From: Molossus alvarezi
Taxonomy: Eukaryota > Chordata > Mammalia > Chiroptera > Molossidae
Reading direction: 5' to 3'
Assembly (NCBI GenBank): GCA_037176705.1
Contig: CM073899.1
Span: 7,316,001-7,380,000, forward strand
DNA length: 64,000 bases
A program made the translations under genes and the position numbers. Below are positions 35,978 through 47,640 of this stretch, piece after piece. Numbering within the stretch: the stretch's first letter is position 1; each line of letters opens with the position of its first letter. The notes beneath the pieces were generated by a model, which was not told where the DNA came from, did no database searches, and saw only the letters and a list, made by a program, of their open reading frames with translations.

Positions 35978-36032
35978 AACAATAAAGATACATTTAAAAA
36001 GAAGAAATGAATAAATAAAAATCAAATTGAAG

Positions 36033-36821
36033 AGTAAACATGTGACATAACAAATACATTCCTGACTTCATTTATTCAGAGTGAGTAATTTAATATAGAT
36101 GCATTATCTATATGCCTTATTTTGGATTTTCACTGAAAACACTGTAGCAAAAATATCACCAATGAAAGCAAATTTAAACATAAATATGTAAAAATTAAAT
36201 AAATAAAATTTAAAATATTTTGGATACTATTCTCTATATAGAAATTTAAAACAATAATTCTGCTTGCCATATTATTTAATAAGGCAGGACATTATTAAAT
36301 TCCTACTCAGGTTTTAACATAAGATTTAGCATAGACTGAATGAGACAAAATCGTCATTATTCAACTGAGGAGTAAATTTTGATGTGTTTTTAATTTAAAA
36401 CTATTTTTTAATTTTGTAAACAAGAATTTCACACACTGAGCTTTCTGTCTTTTTTGTTTTTATTTTTATTTTTTATTAATTTTATTTCATTGCCTGAGCT
36501 TTGTTAAATAGAACTTTTGTCATAATTTTAAAAGATGCTATCGGCTTTAGTGTCACAAAAATATAGTTAAAACAAACAAACAGCTCATAAAATTGATGTC
36601 AGAAAAATTAACAGTAAGCTTTCTTCATACCAAACTCACTGTAGCACCTGTTACACTTAAGAAAATATGTTTTGTCTTCCTAACATTAGAGTATTTTGTT
36701 ACAAAATAAAGTGTGTTTTAGCAGAGTGACAACCTCAAAGTAGACTTCCCAGAAGTAGATAAAAACACTTATAGAAGCATGCTATAAACATAGGAGTCAA
36801 GATTTGTGTTCAAGTTGCAAG

Positions 36822-36822
<1 letters not shown>
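36033..36822. other. AT-rich unique DNA
   Basis: No repeat or gene recognised. Confidence 0.4.

Positions 36823-36867
<45 letters not shown>
36823..36867. repeat. (AT)n microsatellite
   Basis: About 22 TA units. Confidence 0.95.
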
Positions 36868-36874
<7 letters not shown>

Positions 36875-37059
36875 CACTCTAAAAGAGCAAGGTTGGAATA
36901 TTACTAGTGCTACTTTGAATGTTTTTCTACAAGAATGCCAAAAAAAAAAACCCAACCACATTTCAATAAGTATTTTCATAATATTTATAGAAAATACTAA
37001 TGTTTTATTGTCTTCCTTACATTTCAGAATACATTTCATAAAAATACTGTACCAAGACA

Positions 37060-39152
37060 ATCAGCTGATTTGTGAGAGTCAGCTTCGCATAATAGAGATA
37101 AGGAGAAATGACAACTGACTTAAAGATGCTTAAGAACTTAACGAAGATATGGAGAAACTCAAGGAAATAATGCACGGACAAAATGAAACTCTCAGTAAAG
37201 AGTAAAGGAACAAACAAAAATTTATGGAGCTGAGAAGTACAATACATAAAAAGTTAAGAAGCATGATATAAAGGCAGATTTGAGCAGACAAAAGAAAGAA
37301 TCAGTAATTTTGAATATGGAACAATGAACATTATTGAGTCTGAAGTACAGAAAAACAAAGACTGAAGCAAAACAAATAAGCCAAGGGCCTTATGGAGTAC
37401 TACCCATAAACCCATATAAGCATTGTGGTAATCGGAGAAGGAGAAGAAATAGAGAAAGAAGAAGAGAAAACATCTGAAGAAATATTGCCTTAGAATTTCC
37501 CACATTTAATAAAAGACATCAGCATAACCATACAAGAAGCTCAACAAAGTCCAAGAAAAATGAAATCAAAAAGATCCACCCTTAGACATATTTCATTCAA
37601 ACTAATAAAAGACAAAAAGAAAATCTTGAAAGCAGCAAGAAAAACTGACACATAATATACAAGATATCCTCATTAAGAATACAGAAAGACTTCTCATCAG
37701 AAACGTTGGGGGCTAGAAAGCAGTAAGCAATATATTTAACTTACTAAAATAAAAACTAAACAACAAAAAACTCTAAACTAAAAATTCCATAGCTGGCAAA
37801 ACTGTCCTTCAAAAGTGAGGGGGAAATTAAATATTTGTAAAGAAACAAAAACCAAGGAAGTTTATTACCACTAGATCTGCCCTTTACAAAATGTTTGAAG
37901 GAGTTTTGCAAAGTAAAATGAGAGGACATTAGACAGTAACGTGAAGTTATGTAAAAATAAAATTCTCAATAAAGATAAATACATGGGCAATTATAAAAGC
38001 TTGTATTATTGCAGGTACAGTTCATAACTGTACTTTTGTTGTTTATATGATTTAAAAGACTAAAACATTTCTAACAATTATTTGTCTAAAAGTTAGTATT
38101 ATTGTAACTTTGGTCTGCAAGACCACATTTTGCTTTTTTTCTAATGTAAGAGGCTAATGCATTTAAAATAATTATCAATTTATGTCTGGGGGGAGTTAAA
38201 TATGTAAAGATATAATTTCATGATATCAATACCCAAAAGTAGTAAAGGCAGAAGTATAAAGAAGCAGATTTTTTTTGTTTGTTACTGAAGTTCAGTTAGC
38301 ATAAATTCAAATTAGAGTGTTATAGCTTTAGAATGTTAAATGTGATCTTAATGAAAATCACAAATAAAGTAGCTATAAAATACATATAAAAGTTAATAAA
38401 AAAAATTTAAAGACTTCATGAAAAAACATAAACTAATCCCAAAATCAGAAAATAATGTAAGAAATGAGGGACAAAAAATCTTATAATGCATACGGGGTGA
38501 ATATGCAGTTGTTCATTTGGAAAATTATACAATAATTAATAAATAATAACATAAAAATACACTATTTCATTTACTCACAACTGTAAACCTACTTTTGCCC
38601 ACCCATGCATTGAAAATAAATAGAAAATGATGAAAATATATCTCTTAAGAGTCTTTAATTTAAATGCAAGTGAATTAAATTCTTCAATAAACAGAGATCA
38701 ACAGAAAAGTTAAAAATTTATAGTTCAGCCATGTGCTATCTATAAGAGACCAATTTAAGATCAAGATACAAAGAGTTTGAAAGTAAAAGGATAGAAAAAA
38801 GTTATTTCATGTAAATAGTAACCCAAAGAGTGCAATTGTGGGTACCAGATTATCAGAAAAAAATAGAACTTAAGTCAAACAAGTTTATAACAGGGAAAAA
38901 GTACTTTATATAGTAATAATAGGTTCATTTAATACACCAAGATATAATAATTATAAAATTGTATGTACCTAGTATACATCAAAATATATAAAGCAAAAAT
39001 TCACAGAAGGAAGAAATACAAGGTCTACAATCTACTCTCAATAATGGATTGGAAACCAAATTAAAGATTAATACAGAAACAGGGGACTTGAACAACATAA
39101 TAAACTAAGTAGATTTAACAGTTGTATACAGAACTCTACTAAAAACATACAA
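37060..39152 (+). mobile_element. Very old L1M, left half (ORF1 region and start of ORF2)
   Basis: 37060-37990 resembles ORF1 of an ancient L1, with a coiled-coil-like Lys/Glu-rich part and then CTTGAAAGCAGCAAGAAAAA and CTTCTCATCAGAAACGTTGG. 38640-39152 resembles the ORF2 endonuclease region (TTAAATGCAAGTGAATTAAA, GGACTTGAACAACATAATAA). The text stops at GAACTCTACT and resumes in register at about 52950. The element therefore surrounds the 13.8-kb nest. No open frame remains. Confidence 0.7.
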
Positions 39153-41285
39153 CCAGGGGAAGCAAGATGGCTGTAGAATATCCAGAGGCTGTGTGCCCTT
39201 GCTCCCACCCAGGGACTGGATTTACAGGTAAAATACTGTGCTATCAACTTGAAAAACCAAGAGAAGTGTAGCTCATTGGACATATTACATCTAAGGAGCA
39301 CTGAAGAACCATAAAGACTGGTAGGAGGAGGGGAGTCACAGAAAGGGGGAGCTCCCCAGGGGCGGATGCACAGCAGAGAAACCAAGTGATATTGGATGCA
39401 AAGCTCCCTCACCTTAGGAGTGTGGGTTCTCAACCCCACATAGGGACCCCAAACTTAGAGCAGCAGAGACTAGAAGAAGAACCCTTGTAGCATGGGGAAC
39501 AGGGAATCCGGAGAGACTAGGACCACACCTTCCCAGTGAAGGAGTGGCTCCTATGGCTCCTATTGTTAACAGCCCCACCGAAGAGGAGCAGGACAGGTCA
39601 GGGATTCTTGGTCAACACTGCAGAGAGTTAGGAGCATAAATAGAGCTGGGAAGTTCAGCCTCACTTTGCTGAGATCAGCCATGCAGAGAGATCAGAGTCC
39701 TAATGGGGCTGATTTTGTGAACCCCTACTGGTTGGCCCTGTGCATGAGGGTGCCAGTTTTGCACAGAGATTGATTGTTGGACTATGTCTCTCTGGAAAGC
39801 TGCTATGAGAGAGACAGATGAGTAAGCACTAAGCTTTGTGACTACATTGTAGGGAGGTTAGTCTGAGCTCCCCATGAGTTCAAAGAGGCAGTCACCGGAG
39901 GGAGAATTAGAGCCTGTCTCCCCCTCCTGCAGGCTATGAATACCATCTCCAACAGGTGACAGTTTGTTTCAGCTCTGTGAAGTCCTGGATAACCCCACTG
40001 GGTGCAGTTAGAAGGGTAGGAAACAGCTGCTCGAAGTGAGACATTCCAAGTGTACAACCCTCAGAGGCTATTGTTTGAGACCCAGAGGAAATGCGAATCC
40101 CTCTCCTGTCAGCTGAGATAGCAACGTTCTCAACTGGCAACTCTTGATCAATCCACCTGAGCCCAGGGCAGCTGATCCTGCTCTTGCACAGAAGACTGTG
40201 GGTTGCACCCAACCAGAGCTTGCAACAAGCTCCTTAGGGAGAACTAGAGTTGGAGTCTCTGGTAGAGACTGAGGAGTTTGGATTTGAAGCAGACACTAAT
40301 TTTCCCTTATTGAGTGCCTGACTCTGTAATATCTAAGCAGGTTGCCTACTAGCCCAAGGTAGAGTACCCTGGATTCATACTACACACTCCCTTTGGAAGG
40401 CACTGAAGGAAAACCAGGAAACATCAGCAAGGAAGTCGAGTGGCTGACAGGTGGAGGTAGACCTCACGGAGCCTCAGCCCAACCCAAGATATACCCCCAG
40501 CTCTAAGCTAAAAGAAGCCAACTCATTTATACAGATTGGTCACTCCCATGAACACACAGGTTTACCAGATGCATAATCAGTGAACAGAGTGGAAATTACA
40601 CACAGCCAGGCCAAGAACAATTACATACAACATCTGAAAGTGATCTGCATCTGAAATCCACCCAAACAGACTCAAAAGTACAAGAACCATCACAATAAGT
40701 GGTGGGCCTCAGAGCACACAAGAGCTCTACTCAACTATTAGACAAACAGAACACCTCAAGGTGGATCCCAGGAGGCCCCAGAACCCCCTGAGAACAACCC
40801 TGCCTTGTAGGAAGCCCCTGTACAGGGTCTCATACATAAAGGTTCATCACTGTAGACATCCATCCTGAAGGATTCAAGATTGTACCATTGAGCCTATCAG
40901 GACACCTTTAGATTGCACCTGCACAGCAATTTGCACAGCTATTGTCAAGGTTGAGCCTCCTATTCAATCAGTTTGAGGGTTGATTTCAACCCAGAATGGG
41001 CCATCAGTAATCAACACCCAATTACACCAAAAGGGTCCAAACGACCCACATAACAGACATTCCTAGAACACCCAGCTCAGGAGATCAAGGAAACAGTACC
41101 ATAAGGAACCACAAGACACCTGCAAGACAAGATCACCCCACCAAGACAGGGAGTAATAGAGCCCTATTGAAACATAGAATCTGAAACATAGAATCAAACA
41201 CAAAAAGACAGCCAAAATGGGGAGACAGAGAAACAGTCCCCAAATTAAAGAACAGAAGGAAATTCCAGAAAAAGAGCCAAATAAA
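39153..41285 (+). promoter_or_regulatory. L1 5' UTR (internal RNA polymerase II promoter region)
   Basis: About 2.1 kb, GC-richer than its surroundings, upstream of ORF1. L1 5' UTRs carry the internal promoter. Here it is old, with few CpGs left. The 123-codon minus-strand frame 39439-39068 is not conserved in the related 5' UTR at 61636 and is unlikely to be real. Confidence 0.65.
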
Positions 41286-41807
41286 ATGGAGACAAACAAG
41301 TTATCAGATGGAGAATTCAAAGTAATGGTTATAAGGATTCTCAAGGAAATTAGAACAAAAAAAGCATGAAGAGGGATATAGAAACCATGAAAAACAACCA
41401 GTCAGAAATGAAGAATGCCATATCTAAAATACAAACACACTGAAAGAAATTGCTAGCCAACTGGATGAGGCAGAGGATCAAATTAATAAATCAGAAGACA
41501 TAGAAAAACAAAAGACAAAAAAAAATCACTCAATCAGAACAAAAATAAATACAAAATAATTAAAAAGCAGGATGATGGTTTAAGGGAACTTTGGGACAAT
41601 ATGAAATGTAACAACATACACATCCTAAGGGTACCAGAAGGAGAATGCGTGTGCAAGTGATAGAAAACCTCACTGAAGATATAATGACACAAAGCTTTCA
41701 TAGCTTGGTGAAGGAAATGTCACCCAAATTCAGGAAGCATAAAGATTTTCAAACAAGATAAACACAAAGAGACCCACACCAAAATACATCATAATTATAA
41801 TGACCAA

Positions 41808-42040
41808 GCCTGGCTAGTGTTGCTTAGTGGTTAGAGTGTTGTCCCATACATGGAAGTGTTGAGGATTTGCTTCCTGGTGAAGGGCATGTACCTGGGTTGC
41901 ATGTTTAAACCCTTGCCCCAGTCAGGTTGCGTGCAGGAGGCAACAAATAGATGTGTCTCTCTCACATCTCTCTTTCTCTCTTTCTCTCTTTCTTTTTTCC
42001 TCTTTCCACTCTCTCAAGAATCAATTAAATAAATATAATA
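41808..42040 (+). mobile_element. Bat VES-type SINE, subtype C, in L1 ORF1
   Basis: GCCTGGCTAGTGTTGCTTAG head and ATGTGTCTCTCTCACATC middle. This form keeps TTGCGTGCAGGAGGCAACAA in the middle instead of the subtype B GGGGGGCATGCAG. CT-rich region enlarged. Diverged, hence older. Confidence 0.8.
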
Positions 42041-42086
42041 ACATGAGTATTAACAACAAAAAAATAAACATTAAAGTTTAAAAAAA

Positions 42087-42312
42087 ACCAGAGACATAGA
42101 AAGGCGTATGGTTCAGAATGACAAACCTCAGAGGAGGTGGGTGGGGGGATAGATGAGATAAACCAAAGAACTTATATGCATGTATGAGTAACCAATGGAC
42201 ATAGACAACAATGCTGGGGGGAAGGGCAATGAGATGGGGAAGAAGGTGTTGGGGATGGGAGAATAAACATCTGTAACAAAAATAAATTAATAAAAAATTG
42301 AAAAAAAAAAAA
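42087..42312 (+). mobile_element. 5'-truncated young L1 3' UTR inserted next to the SINE
   Basis: ACTTATATGCATGTATGAGT, CAATGGACATAGACAACAAT and AACATCTGTAACAAAAATAA, then an A tail: the 3' UTR of the young L1 family only (about 225 bp). It sits in ORF1 of the host L1, which continues directly after the A run. Confidence 0.85.
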
Positions 42313-43257
42313 GGCCAAGATAAAATACAAAGAGAGAAGCTTAAAGGCAGCAAGAGAGAAACAGTCAGTTATCTAAAAGAGAGTCCCCATAAGTCCGACA
42401 GCTGATCTATCAGCAGAAACACTTCAGGCCAGAAAGGATCAGCGTGAAGTAGCCAAAATAAGAACACGTAACCAAGACTGCTCTATACAGCAAGGTTATC
42501 ATTTAAAATTGAAGGCTAAATAAAGAGCTTCCCAGACCCCCCCCCCAAAAAAAAAGACACAAGAAATTAATTACCACCAAACGGCATTACCAGAAATGTT
42601 AAAGGGACTGCTCTAAGGAGAAGAAGGAATATAGAAAGAGAGGAACATACCAGAAAATAAAATGGCAATAAATAAGTACCCAACAATAATAACCTTAAAT
42701 GCAAATAAATTAAATATTACAATCAAAAGACATAGTTATGCTGTCTACAAGAGACTGACCACAGAATAAAAAATACATACAGGCTGAAAGTGAAGGGATG
42801 ACAAAAAATATTCCATACAAATAGAAAAAAAAAATCCTGAGTAGCAACATTTATATCTGACAAAACAGGCTTTAAAACAAAGGCCATTACAAGAGACAAA
42901 CAAGGTTATTACAAAATTAAAAAGGGATCAATCCAACAAGAGGGTATAACCCTTATAAACATATATGAACCTAAAATAAAAGGATCTAAATACATTAAAA
43001 ATTTGGTGGACTTTAGAGGAGATATGGAGAGCAATACAGTCATATTATGGACTTTAACACCCCAATGTCATCAATGGATAAAACTTCTCGACAAAATAAT
43101 AAGAAGGAAACATCAACCTTACATGACACACTAGAGCAGATGGATTTAATTGATTGTAAGAAAATATTATGAATAACTATATGCCAACAAAATAGACAAC
43201 CTGGATAAAAAAGACAAAAACCTGGAAACATGCAATCTTTCAAAACTGAATGAATAA

Positions 43258-43480
43258 TCCCAGCCAGTGTGCTTCAGTGGATTGAGCATCAATACCAATG
43301 CATCAAGAGGTTATCAGTTCAATTCCAAGTCAGGGCACATGCCTCAGTTGCAGGCTTGTTCCCCATTGGGGGGCATGCAGCAGGCAGCCAATCAATGTTT
43401 TTTTCTCATCAACTTTCTATATCCCCCTCTCTTTCCCTTACTCTCTCTTTTAAAAAATCAATAACACATTTAAAAAAAAA
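43258..43480 (+). mobile_element. Bat VES-type SINE, subtype B, in L1 ORF2
   Basis: AAAACTGAAT occurs before (43242-43251) and AAACTGAAT after the A tail (43480-43488), consistent with a target duplication. Landmarks: GCTTCAGTGGATTGAGCATC, TTCCCCATTGGGGGGCATGC, CAATCAATG, CT-rich part, A tail. Confidence 0.9.
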
Positions 43481-43713
43481 AACTGAATCAGGAAGAAGCA
43501 GAAGACCCAAATAGACCAGTAACAACTAATGATATCATAGTAGCTATCTAAAAACTTCTAGCAAACAAAAGCCCTAGACAGGATGGTTTCACAAGCAAAT
43601 TTTACCAAACATTTAAAGAAGAACTATCATCTATCCTCCTTAAACTATTCCAAAACATTAAAGAGGAAGAAAGAATTCCAAGCTTGTTTTCTAAGGCCAA
43701 TATTATCTTAATA

Positions 43714-45627
43714 CAGTCATCCCTCTCCACTTGGTGCTTCGACTTTCGCGGCTTCATTTCATTTTTTTCAAATATATTCATGAAAATGTTAATCGAGACA
43801 GTGAAAATGATACAGTGCATGCTCAGTTGTCTGAGTCAATTATACACCCTTGTATTACAATTAAAATTAAAATGACTGTACGTATGGACTGTAGGCCTAT
43901 GTATTCGGCACCCCTGCAAATCCTTCAACACCAGATGAAATCGCTTGACCACTCCTTGTTTGTGGGTAATAACATTTTTTCAAAAAATTGAGTGTGGTGA
44001 AACCAAGCCAATCAGACCATGCTGTTCACTGATTGGCTATCCTATCCTCTTCCTATCCTGGCCACTGATTGGCTCAGCATCAAGCAAGTTAGTTTCTCTC
44101 ATACACGCTTCTATGTTGCTATGCATTGGAAGCATCTTTGCTCTTGTAAGTGTTTGTGATTTCTGAGAACTTTTATCTAAGCCCCATGATGGCTCCTAAA
44201 CATGTTGCTTCTTCTAAGCCTTCTGATGATGAAACTAAGTGCTGGAGGAAGATGCTTACCATCCAGGAGAAGGTGAAACTCTTGGATATGCTCAAAGATG
44301 GCAAGAAAATCATGGCAGTTATCCACCATTACAACTTGAATGAGTCTACTGTTCACTCCATCCGTAAAGATGAAAAGAACATCCATGAAAAGACTACCGT
44401 CTCTTTCAACAAGGAAGCAAAATGCGTTGTGACAAGTTGTAATAAGTTCATAGTAAAAACAAAGTCTGCCCTAGCTGTTTGAATCAGCGATAGCCACAAG
44501 AAAAAAATTCTGTCGGATTCTCTGGTCATCCAGGAGAAGGCGAGGTAACTCTATCAGTGCTTTACAGCAGACGAACCTCAACCAGGACCCTCTCTGCAAT
44601 GTTCATGGATTTCACGGCAAGCAAGGATTAGTTCAAGAAGTTCCAAAAGAGGTATCATCTGAAGAGTGTCATTCCCCATGGTTGAAGCTGCCTCTGCTAA
44701 CCAGCCTGCAGTAGATGACAACATGTTCCAGAAGATCCTTGAGGAGGGCGAGTATCTTCCAGAACACATTGATGAGCTGCTGGAGACACATTCAGATCCC
44801 TTAACTGATGAGGATCTGGTGGAGATGACTAACTGATGAAGATCTGGTGAAGATGACTGAGCATCCAGAGGTTTTGGGGGGTCAGGAGGAGGAAGTTGGC
44901 CTTACACTTGAGCATCTCTCGCAAGTCATGAGAACTATTAAGGTAGTACAGGACATGATGGGCAAATGGGACCCACAAATGATGCATGCATTGTGGTTCT
45001 TTAATGTACTTGATGGAACAATAGAACTCTACAAAAGCTTCCTCACACATATTAAAAGAGAGTGCCAGCAACTGCCTATCACAATGTTCTTCAGTCATGC
45101 ACCCAGACACCCACTCCCTACTCCTAGTGCTCCTTCAGTGGAAGAAGACGATGATGCACCTGCTGAAGATACTGCACCACCTGAAGACTCTCTTACTGAG
45201 GTCATGCCTTCAGAGGAGCAGTAACCTTGCTCTTCTTTGCTGTGCAGCACATCTCATCATCTTCATCACTTCATCATCAAACAAGTTGCACTATTTTCAT
45301 AGGTTAGTGGTTGTGTGTAAGAACTGTGTGTATGTATTAAATGTACAATAATAATAATATAATATTTGTGATGTCTAATATGTCTTATTTTCTCTTATTT
45401 TGTCTAATATATTGGGTAATACAAGTGTAATGATGACTAAGTGGTGATATTTCATATCTAGAAGGCTCTAATAATATTAACAAACATATTTGGAAGGTCA
45501 TAAATAGGTTTTCTATGCTCTAATTGTGAAAATATTTGATTTATAAATAAAGAATCTTACTTCATGGAAATTAATTTATTGTGGTAGAGTCTGGAACTGA
45601 TTAACCGTGATAAATGAGGGCTAACTG
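43714..45627 (+). mobile_element. Tigger/pogo-type DNA transposon, internally deleted, 1.9 kb
   Basis: Inserted at a TA dinucleotide of L1 ORF2, duplicated as TA at 43712-43713 and 45628-45629. Removing the element restores the L1 text (ATTATCTTAATA then CTAAAACTAGAT). Terminal inverted repeats: left CAGTCATCCCTC, right (reverse complement) CAGTTAGCCCTC, 10 of 12 identical. TA target, CAG ends and the encoded CENP-B-like helix-turn-helix place it in the pogo/Tigger branch of Tc1-mariner. The DDE catalytic part is absent, so it moved, if at all, with a transposase supplied in trans. TIRs and coding remnants are fairly clean compared with the surrounding old L1. Confidence 0.9.
44186..45224 (+). 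pseudogene. Remnant Tigger transposase: DNA-binding N-terminus joined to acidic C-terminus
   Basis: The likely start is ATG 44186. The first open part (to 44482) has a psq/CENP-B-type helix-turn-helix: RKMLTIQEKVKLLDMLKDGK, then IMAVIHHYNLNESTVHSIRK. After a stop at 44482, homologous sequence continues with further breaks, through KILSDSLVIQEKAR and the CENPB-type HTH second half, to about 44775 (KILEEGEYLPEHIDE). There the text jumps to C-terminal sequence, skipping the region where the first catalytic Asp and the rest of the DDE domain belong. The last open part, 44847-45224, codes for 125 residues ending in an acidic, Pro-rich tail (SVEEDDDAPAEDTAPPED). A 29-bp unit (TAACTGATGAGGATCTGGTG) is tandemly repeated at about 44801-44859 and shifts the frame. 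Nonfunctional as transposase. Confidence 0.8.
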
Positions 45628-47124
45628 TACTAAAACTAGATAAAAATACAAGAAAGAAAATTAGAGCCCAATATTTCAGATAAACATATATGCTAAAATC
45701 CTCCACAAAACATTAACAAATTGGATCCAGAAATACATTAAAATAATTATATACTATAATCAAGTGGAATTTATTCCAGGGATGCAAGGTTGATACATTA
45801 TATGCAAATCAGTGAATGTGAAACATCATATAACCTAAAGAAAGATAAAAATCACATGATTAATAGATGCAGGAAAGCATTTAATAAAATTCATCACCCA
45901 TTTATGATAAAAACTCTCAGCAAAGTGGAAATAGAAGTATCAGACCTCAACATAATAAAAACCACATATTAAAATCTACAACCAACATCATATTCAGTGG
46001 GTAAAAACTAAAAGCATTTCCCTTGAGATTAGGAACAAGACAGGGATAACCACTTGCACCACTATATTTCAACATAATACTAGAAGGCCTAGCCATAGCA
46101 ATCAGACAAGAAGAAATAAAAATCATCCAAGTTGGTAAGGAAGAAGTAAATCTTGCAATTATTTGCAGATGACATGATATTGTATATATAAAATACTAAA
46201 GACTCCATCAAAAAACTCCTAGATCTAATAAAAGAATTTGAAAATGTTGTAGAAAATGTTGATACAAAATCAACATCCAGAAATCAATTGTATTTGTATA
46301 GACCAATAATGAACTATCAGAAAGAGAAACTAAGAAAACTAACACATTTACTTTTGTAACAACAAAAAAAATTAAGGCACCTAGGAATAAATTTAAGCAA
46401 GGAGATAAAATACCTGTACTCAGAGAATTATATGACATTGAAGAAAGAAATTAAGAAAGATAAATAAGTGAAAACATATACCATGGGCATGGATTGAGAG
46501 AATTAACATAATTAAAATGTCCATATTATCTAAAGTAATCTATAGATTCAACAAGAGAACTAGAAAAAGTATCCCAAAAATTTATCTGGAACAAAATTGA
46601 TTGCAAATAGACTCAGCAATCTGGAGAAAGAAGAACAAAGTTGGAGGTATCACGATACAGGATACTGAACTATACTACAAAGCTAGTGTAATCTAAAAAA
46701 CCTGGTCCTGGCATAAAAACAAGGCAAAGCGACCAATGGAATACAACAGAGAGCCCAGGAATCAACCTACCCCTCTAAGGTCAATTAAAATTTACAAAGG
46801 AGGCAAGAGCAAACAATGTAATAAAGAGAGTCTGTTCAATAAATGGTGTAGGAAAAATTGGACAGGCACACGCATAAAAAGTAAAATTATACCACCAACT
46901 TACACCATAGAAAAGAATGAGCTTAAAATGGATGAATAATTTAAGTGTAACAGCAAAATCATAAAAATTCTAGAAGAAAATATAGGCAGTAAAATCTCAG
47001 ACATCTCTTGCAACAATACTTTTGCTGATATGTCTCCGAGTTCAAAGGAAACTCAGGAAAAGATAAACAAATGAAACTACAGCAAACTAAACAGCTTCTA
47101 CAAAGCAAGAGAAATGATAAAGAA

Positions 47125-47157
47125 CAAACAAACAAACAAACAAACAAACAAACAAAC
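47125..47157. repeat. (AAAC)n microsatellite within L1
   Basis: About eight AAAC units in an A-rich part of ORF2. Confidence 0.9.
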
Positions 47158-47640
47158 CCAAAACTAAAGATCTCACTGTATGGAAGAACATATTCACCAG
47201 TGATATATCTGATAAGGAGGTAATTTCCAATATATATATAACACTTGTACAATTCAAAACCAGGAAGACAGATAATCCATTTAAATAATGGACTAAGAAC
47301 CTGAATAAATACTTTTCCAAAGAGAACATACAAATGGCCAATAGATATATGAAATAATTCTTAAGGTCACTAATCATCAGAGAGATGCAAATCAAAACTA
47401 TAATGAGGTATCACTTCACACCTGTCAGAATGACTACCATTAATAAACCAACAAACAACTACTGGTGAGGATGTGCACTGTTGGTGGTAATCAAATTCGT
47501 AAGCCACAGTAGGAAACAGTGATGAGTCTGGTGAAGTAGGCAGGAGTGGGTGGAGATGGGCAAATTGGAGAAAAAAGGGAGACACTTGAAATTATGTTAA
47601 CATTAAAATTTTTTATAAAAAAATATAATAAATGGGATTT

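Larger units (their letters stand above)
34150..36015 (+). mobile_element. Half-L1 (HAL1-like) retrotransposon: 5' UTR, ORF1, 3' UTR, no ORF2
   Basis: A complete insertion bounded by the perfect 17-bp direct repeat TAAAAATCAAATTGAAG (34133-34149 and 36016-36032). It contains a shortened L1 5' UTR (34150-34521; about 370 bp against about 1.5 kb in the related element at 61636). ORF1 follows at 34522-35356. The first bases of ORF2 (AAAATGGCAATAAACACATA) come next, then a direct jump at about 35400 to an L1 3' UTR and A-rich tail. A VES SINE sits in the tail. The intact duplication shows that this deleted form was inserted as such and did not lose ORF2 afterwards. ORF1-only L1 derivatives are known as HAL1; mobilisation requires ORF2p in trans. 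The subfamily is not known to me. Confidence 0.85.
41286..42655 (+). pseudogene. L1 ORF1 pseudogene, interrupted by a SINE and an L1 fragment
   Basis: ATG at 41286 starts METNKLSDGEF, matching the ORF1 start at 63138 (MEISNLTDAEF). ORF1 sequence continues to about 41807, including CAACATACACATCCTAAGGG (RRM region). It resumes at about 42313 (CTTAAAGGCAGCAAGAGAGA) and ends before the ORF2 ATG at 42662. Many stops and frameshifts. Confidence 0.7.
42662..47490 (+). pseudogene. L1 ORF2 pseudogene (endonuclease and reverse transcriptase)
   Basis: ORF2p normally has an N-terminal APE-type endonuclease, a reverse transcriptase and a Cys-rich C-terminus (about 1270 residues). Here pieces can be followed in order. 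They are the endonuclease start (42662-43250), further sequence at 43481-43711, and the reverse-transcriptase core at 45630-46440. The core includes an FADD-type catalytic motif from TTTGCAGATGACATGATATT at 46159. The thumb/C-terminal part follows at 46480-47450. Internal SINE and Tigger insertions, stops and frameshifts make it dead. Confidence 0.75.
39153..47640 (+). mobile_element. Nearly full-length L1 (5' UTR, ORF1, ORF2), heavily interrupted
   Basis: Begins ACCAGGGGAAGCAAGATGGC, an L1 5' end, at 39153. The 5' UTR runs to 41285, ORF1 41286-42655 and ORF2 from 42662 to about 47490; a degenerate 3' end lies at 47540-47640. Later insertions are a VES SINE (41808), an L1 3' fragment (42087), a VES SINE (43258) and a Tigger transposon (43714). 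TAAAAACATACAA before it (39140-39152) and TAAAAACCCACAA at 52949 differ at two positions. They may be its target duplication, in which case its true 3' end is the piece at 52686-52948. Confidence 0.8.

Noticed and set aside
39068..39439. 123-codon ORF on the minus strand
   Set aside because: Antisense to an L1 5' UTR and not kept in the related 5' UTR at 61636.
44847..45224. 125-codon acidic ORF as a new host gene
   Set aside because: It is the C-terminal remnant of a Tigger transposase lying between the TIRs and has no upstream intact frame.
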